From assembly GCA_022566355.1 (NCBI GenBank), contig JADFJB010000017.1, forward strand, positions 1-49,499: 49,499 nt of DNA, given 5' to 3'. The notes under the pieces were generated by a model. It was given only the letters and a program-made list of their open reading frames with translations, had not been told where the DNA came from and made no database searches. Positions within the stretch are counted from its first letter, which is position 1. Each line of letters opens with the position of its first letter. Origin of the DNA: a candidate division KSB1 bacterium (GTDB lineage: Bacteria; Zhuqueibacterota; JdFR-76; DREG01). The position numbers were made by a program, and so were the translations under genes. Below are positions 45,986-49,499 of the stretch, in pieces.

Positions 45986-47170
45986 TCATTTTTTTAAATT
46001 AAAAATCCTACCTACACCAAGCTGATTTATAAACAGGTGATTGTTTTTATAGTCAATTTCAGTGACATTAGAATTGTCTAGATATCTTTTGCGAAATTTG
46101 GTTTCAAAAATAACTGACCCTGTTAGATCATAAACTCTATATTTTCTATTTAGAACATTCGATATGGTTACAATTAATTTGTTTTCTAAAATCGCAAGTC
46201 GGATTGGAGTGTAAGGATTGCTTGAATTTTCGTCATGGATATGGACAGGCCAGTTTTGTATCACAGTTCCTTGCTCATCATCAATTAGATATAAATAGCT
46301 AGACTTATCTTCTAAGCTTCTATTAGTCGATGCAGCTGCCAGGTATTTTCCATTTGAACTAAAAGTAACTGCCACATCCCCTTTAAATTTTGTCGGATAT
46401 TCTCTCAATTGATTTCCCTCACGATCAAAAACATAAACAATGCCACTTTCATGTCCTATTGCGACTTTTTTATTACTGATTGCCAATTGTCGCGTGCTTC
46501 GCAAATCGGGCTTTCGCCAGAGTTCTTTTCCAACTGAATTTATAGCAATTAATGCAGTTTGTTGACCAGAAAGATCATTAATTACGCTATTAATTATCAT
46601 ATAACTCTTGTCGGGTGAAGCATGAACCATTCGCCAATCGTTAATACTATAAGTGTTTGAAAAAGTATTGATGAGGCTGCCAAATTTATCGTAAAGAGTG
46701 ATTGGCTTACGGGAAGCCATCCTAAAAACGAAACCCAGTTCGGTTAGGACAAGACTAAAATTGCTATCATTTTGTTGAGAGAACAGGAACGTACCATTCC
46801 TGTCATATACCCTCTTGATAAATCTTGTTGGGTATTCAGGGCGATCGCGCTCGTTAACGATAACAAAATCTTTTGTTATCCTCGCGACTCTTTCGAGAGG
46901 CCAATTTAAATTTAACTGAACATCGTTACTGAAAATAATTTTGGAACTTGAAGCGTTTTTTTCAAAGTACGTGGGTTTGGCGAAGCCAAGTTCTTCGGCT
47001 TTGGCATTAAACTGCATGATTTGCTCAGGAGTTGTATTTTCATTCACATCTATGCGTGCAATTTCCTGGAAAGACTTAGCGCTTTCTTGGTTTTGAAAGC
47101 CGAATGCTACATGAAATTCAAGACACGCTATCATTAGAAAGATTAATGTCGAATTGACTTTCAAATTCAT
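45986..47170 (-). CDS. Beta-propeller-like secreted protein, copy 2 (intact)
   Basis: A 394-aa protein and the only intact member of the local family. Signal peptide (STLIFLMIACLEFHVAFGFQ), a short conserved helix segment (SAKSFQEIARIDVNENTTPEQIMQFNAKAE), then propeller-type repeats such as IGHESGIVYVFDREGNQL, VTFSSNGKYLAAAS and LYLIDDEQGTVIQNWPVHI. The last blade ends NVTEIDYKNNHLFINQLGVGRIF. It resembles WD40/PQQ-like proteins that act as binding platforms; no catalytic motif is visible. The first ~30 codons and the leader tgagtctaa before the ATG are almost identical to copy 1, so the duplication is recent. Function unknown. Confidence 0.78.
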   Translation of the reverse strand: MNLKVNSTLIFLMIACLEFHVAFGFQNQESAKSFQEIARIDVNENTTPEQIMQFNAKAEELGFAKPTYFEKNASSSKIIFSNDVQLNLNWPLERVARITKDFVIVNERDRPEYPTRFIKRVYDRNGTFLFSQQNDSNFSLVLTELGFVFRMASRKPITLYDKFGSLINTFSNTYSINDWRMVHASPDKSYMIINSVINDLSGQQTALIAINSVGKELWRKPDLRSTRQLAISNKKVAIGHESGIVYVFDREGNQLREYPTKFKGDVAVTFSSNGKYLAAASTNRSLEDKSSYLYLIDDEQGTVIQNWPVHIHDENSSNPYTPIRLAILENKLIVTISNVLNRKYRVYDLTGSVIFETKFRKRYLDNSNVTEIDYKNNHLFINQLGVGRIFNLKK

Positions 47171-47177
47171 ATTAGAC

Positions 47178-47291
47178 TCATTTCGTATTTATATTTTTTA
47201 GATGAAAAATACCACCTACACCAAGCTGATTAATAAACAGGTGATTGTTTTTGTAATCAATTTCAGTGACATTGTAATTATCAATTACATC
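47178..47291 (-). pseudogene. C-terminal stub of a further propeller copy
   Basis: This reads DVIDNYNVTEIDYKNNHL then FINQLGVGGIFHLKN and a stop. It matches the end of copy 2 (NVTEIDYKNNHLFINQLGVG) nearly residue for residue, and the DNA is also nearly identical. Nothing upstream continues the protein: similarity stops where the CCCGTAGGGA repeat cluster begins. It shows that at least four tandem copies once existed. Confidence 0.85.
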
Positions 47292-47296
47292 TTTCT

Positions 47297-47460
47297 ATCC
47301 CGTAGGGATCCAATATTTGTAGCAATTCTATTCTTTTAGTCCATTAAAGTCCCGTAGGAACGAGATATAAGATGGCAAGTGTTTTCTATTCCGTCCCTAC
47401 GGGACTTGCTATTTTTACTTGTTAGAATGGTTGCTATAAATATTTTATCCCTAATGGGAC
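47297..47460. repeat. Cluster of CCCGTAGGGA-type palindromes
   Basis: Four variants in ~165 bases: ATCCCGTAGGGAT (47297-47309), AGTCCCGTAGGAAC (47348-47361), CCGTCCCTACGGGAC (47391-47405) and ATCCCTAATGGGAC (47447-47460). Spacers share phrases such as tttgtagcaattct / gttgctataaatatt. A single related unit lies at 11157-11170. Irregular spacing and sequence divergence rule out a CRISPR array. The cluster abuts the broken end of the propeller stub. Confidence 0.75.
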
Positions 47461-47567
47461 TGTTAACTGAATTCTGTTAATTCTTTAAACTATCTGCTTC
47501 CTTTCAATTTTAACTATCAAGCCAAGAAACGATAGAAATACTTATACATTTTTGCGATGAACCATTA

Positions 47568-48729
47568 TTAATTCTTTTCTTTTATACTTTTGGGAAATTT
47601 ATACAACAGCCCATTACTAACGCCCAGAACTTGAAAAGAGACACCCTTGATGTATATATTCTCAACATTCACATGATCATATGAATTTATTGACATTGGA
47701 AGTTCCAAAAGCAGTTTCCCTGAAAAATTATATACTCTATAAATTCTAGTTGATATAAAATCAAAAGTTACACATACCAAATTGTTGATAATAGATATTT
47801 CCACTGGCGTCCCCTTCTTGCTTTTTCGGCTATCAAAGAAGATAGGCCAATTTTCCATCAATTTTACTTTAGCATCATCAAATAGATATACATAACTTTC
47901 TCTATATGGTCGTTCACTTGTTTTTAATGAGGTTGAAATTACTGCAAGGTATCTTCCATCCTCGCTAAATGTCACTGCCCCATATCCGGAAAAACTAACC
48001 GGATAGGATCTGAGTTCTTCACCTGAACGATTGAAAACAAAAACACTACTCCCCCACGGATTAATTGCCACTTTATCATTACTAATACCAAGTTGTCTTT
48101 GACTTCCTAATCCAGCAATGCGTCAAAGCTCATTTCCGTGTGCTCCAAAAGCAATTAGTGCACGATTTCTATTACGGTTATGACCATTTCTTGAAACAGC
48201 TTCTTTTACCCTTGCACTAATCACAAAAAAACTTCTATCAGGGGAGGTATCGACTTTACTAAAGTTATAGAGACCATGAGGACCGTCTCTAAAAATTTGC
48301 TTTATAAAAAGTCCCGCTTCGGTTGGATAAAGATATTTTGCTTTCGTTGAAAACAACTTTTCACCCTTTATATTATAGACTTGTTGTTCAATTAAAGTTG
48401 GGTAACGCGGATGGTTTGTATCTCGTATAACTATGTAATCTTGAGAAAATTTATGTACTCCTTGCAATTTGTTTTTTCAAAAACAATTCTTTACCATTAG
48501 CAAAAATTATCTTCTCACATTCTTCACTGCGCAGTAGAAATTGTCCTTTCGGAGCGCCAAGTTCGCCAGCCGGTTTGTTGAATTTTATAATATCTGCTGT
48601 GGTAGAATTTTGATCTACTTTCACAACAATGTATTCCTTGTGTGTTTGGAGGAGATTTTGTGCGAGACTGGGTCTTGGTATTAAAAAAAGAAATGATAGA
48701 ATTAAAAAAGATTTGATGTTTTTATTCAT
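47568..48729 (-). pseudogene. Beta-propeller-like secreted protein, copy 3, frameshifted and with TGG-to-TGA
   Basis: The ATG at 48729 starts a signal peptide (KSFLILSFLFLIPRPSLAQ) and the family N-terminus to KELFLKKQ. One extra base near 48468-48475 (A-rich run) then shifts the frame; dropping it gives LQGVHKFSQDYIVIRD, which aligns with LERVARITKDFVIVNE of copy 2. At 48123 an in-frame TGA replaces the conserved Trp of KELWRK (here NEL-stop-RIAGLGSQRQLGISNDK). The last third (47568-48071) is open and ends with the family C-terminus. About 20 residues are also missing near TEAGLFIKQ. It is more diverged than copies 1 and 2, so it decayed earlier or came from an older duplication. Confidence 0.82.
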
Positions 48730-48970
48730 ATTAATTCCTTTGGATTTAAAACCGTTGAAACGGTTCTAATTTATTGTTTTTTATCATTAGTTCAATATCC
48801 ATTCTTCATTTACTGCGAAAATGTTAATGAGACACAAAACAGAGTAAATATTCTTAATTTCATTTTACAAACATCTACTCGCCGATCTTTGGCGCTTTGA
48901 TATTTCTCCATAACGGCGCAAAGCTCGCTCTTATTTCTCCTTTTATCCGTCTTACGGCCTAATATTCATT
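48730..48970. other. Intergenic spacer with repeat-like tract
   Basis: No gene. The low end may hold the copy 3 promoter. At about 48890-48965 lies another T/C-rich tract (tttggcgctttgatatttctcc, ttatccgtcttacggcctaa) like those at 5.2, 22.8 and 44.3 kb. Confidence 0.5.
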
Positions 48971-49234
48971 TCATTCTTTCTTTTTATTCTTTTCTCTTTC
49001 TAACATTTTTTTGCGGAATTTCTCACGCCCTTTCAATAATAATTCTTCTTGACGCTTGTATTTTTCTAATAGAGCAATTTCTTCTTCGCTTAATTCGTCT
49101 TTGTTTAATAGTTCAATCTTTGGATGAATAATGTAAATACTAATCAAACGACGTACCGGATCTTTTATCTGTTTAAAAATATGTGTTGCCCACAAATCTC
49201 TTCGTTCAACATAGTTTTTAGAGGTCAAATGCAA
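48971..49234 (-). CDS. Hypothetical protein, Lys/Glu-rich C-terminus
   Basis: An 87-codon frame from a TTG at 49234, not recognised. The N-terminal half reads HLTSKNYVERRDLWATHIFKQ and KDPVRRLISIYIIHPKIELL; the end is a charged helix (KYKRQEELLLKGREKFRKK). It overlaps the stop of the right-edge frame by 10 bases and opens only shortly before its TTG. It could be a translationally coupled gene or, equally, the shifted C-terminal half of the upstream gene. Confidence 0.4.
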   Translation of the reverse strand: MHLTSKNYVERRDLWATHIFKQIKDPVRRLISIYIIHPKIELLNKDELSEEEIALLEKYKRQEELLLKGREKFRKKMLEREKNKKKE

Positions 49235-49499
49235 GATGAAAGTGCACCGGTTAGTTTAAGTTTATTTTTCGTAGTTTTGTTAATAAGAAAAGATTTTTCA
49301 TAAAGGATTTTCTGTTGTTTATCTTGTTCTTTGAATACAGTTAACGTTTCATTTTTAAGATTCCATTTAGCGACAACAAAGAAGTTAATCCATTCAGCTG
49401 GCAAGGGTATTTCTTCATTGAGTAAATTAATGCAGCCTTGTCCAGGTTTGGATTCACTTTCTTTAATTTGTCTTAGGAAATAGAGATTCGGAACAATTT
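49225..49499 (-). CDS. Hypothetical protein, N-terminus off the right edge
   Basis: Open from the window edge to TGA at 49225 (91 codons): IVPNLYFLRQIKESESKPGQ, LPAEWINFFVVAKWNLKNET, KQQKILYEKSFLINKTTKNK. Not recognised; it reads like a small beta-rich domain (a strand pattern in FFVVAKWNLKNETLTVF). The N-terminus and any signal peptide are outside the window. Confidence 0.5.
   Translation of the reverse strand, partial: IVPNLYFLRQIKESESKPGQGCINLLNEEIPLPAEWINFFVVAKWNLKNETLTVFKEQDKQQKILYEKSFLINKTTKNKLKLTGALSSCI

Noticed and set aside
47297-47460. Possible CRISPR-like array of short palindromes
   Set aside because: Only four units, diverged, with irregular spacing and related rather than unique spacers; no cas gene is in the window.

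Overview
The window looks like chromosome from an uncultured or little-studied Gram-negative bacterium of the FCB superphylum, most like candidate KSB1 / Calditrichota-type genomes. The evidence is a type IX-style C-terminal sorting domain (NYPNPFNPSTTI motif) at 1477-2499, an Omp85-type outer-membrane barrel, a TonB/ExbBD-type system with giant periplasmic TPR proteins, low-to-moderate GC, and AT-rich spacers carrying degenerate dispersed repeats. The phylum is inference; the Gram-negative, FCB-like character is well supported. All genes except one (an MBL-fold hydrolase at 2644-3540) are on the minus strand, so the gene order below is from high to low coordinate. I see no rRNA, tRNA, CRISPR, phage or IS transposase.

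Layout: (1) 1-10.8 kb holds a left-truncated M24 peptidase, a secreted DNRLRE/T9SS-tail protein, an MBL hydrolase, a nicotinamidase plus nicotinate phosphoribosyltransferase pair (NAD salvage), two neighbouring toxin-antitoxin modules (DUF2281/VapC, in which the toxin is frameshifted, and HigBA-like), inositol monophosphatase and aspS. (2) 11.4-22.4 kb is a seven-gene envelope energy-transduction cluster: two large secreted TPR/coiled-coil proteins (942 and 1515 aa), a small secreted protein, ExbB/TolQ, two ExbD/TolR proteins and a TonB/AgmX-type protein, closed by a perfect 14-bp-stem terminator. One ExbD has Asn where the proton-carrying Asp normally sits. (3) 22.9-33.1 kb is parA-parB-M23 peptidase-bactofilin followed by a complete F1Fo-ATP synthase set (atpZ, atpI-like, B, E, F, H, A, G, D, C). 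(4) 33.3-44.5 kb runs prmA, ileS, dksA-like, lspA, rluD, an Omp85-type barrel, then a chain of DUF4097/toast-rack-like secreted proteins and a lipoprotein. Two genes of this chain carry in-frame premature stops. (5) 44.6-49.5 kb is a tandem family of secreted beta-propeller-like proteins. One copy is intact. One is split by a ~170-bp MITE-like palindromic element, one has a frameshift plus a TGG-to-TGA change, and one survives only as a C-terminal stub next to a run of CCCGTAGGGA-type repeats. A right-truncated hypothetical gene lies at the edge.

The most promising material for new biology is the TPR/ExbB/ExbD-Asp/ExbD-Asn/AgmX cluster, the Omp85-toast-rack-DUF4097-lipoprotein cluster, and the decaying beta-propeller array with small elements at its breakpoints. 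The window contains at least five separate broken genes. They may reflect real decay or sequencing/assembly errors, and read-level checks would separate the two.
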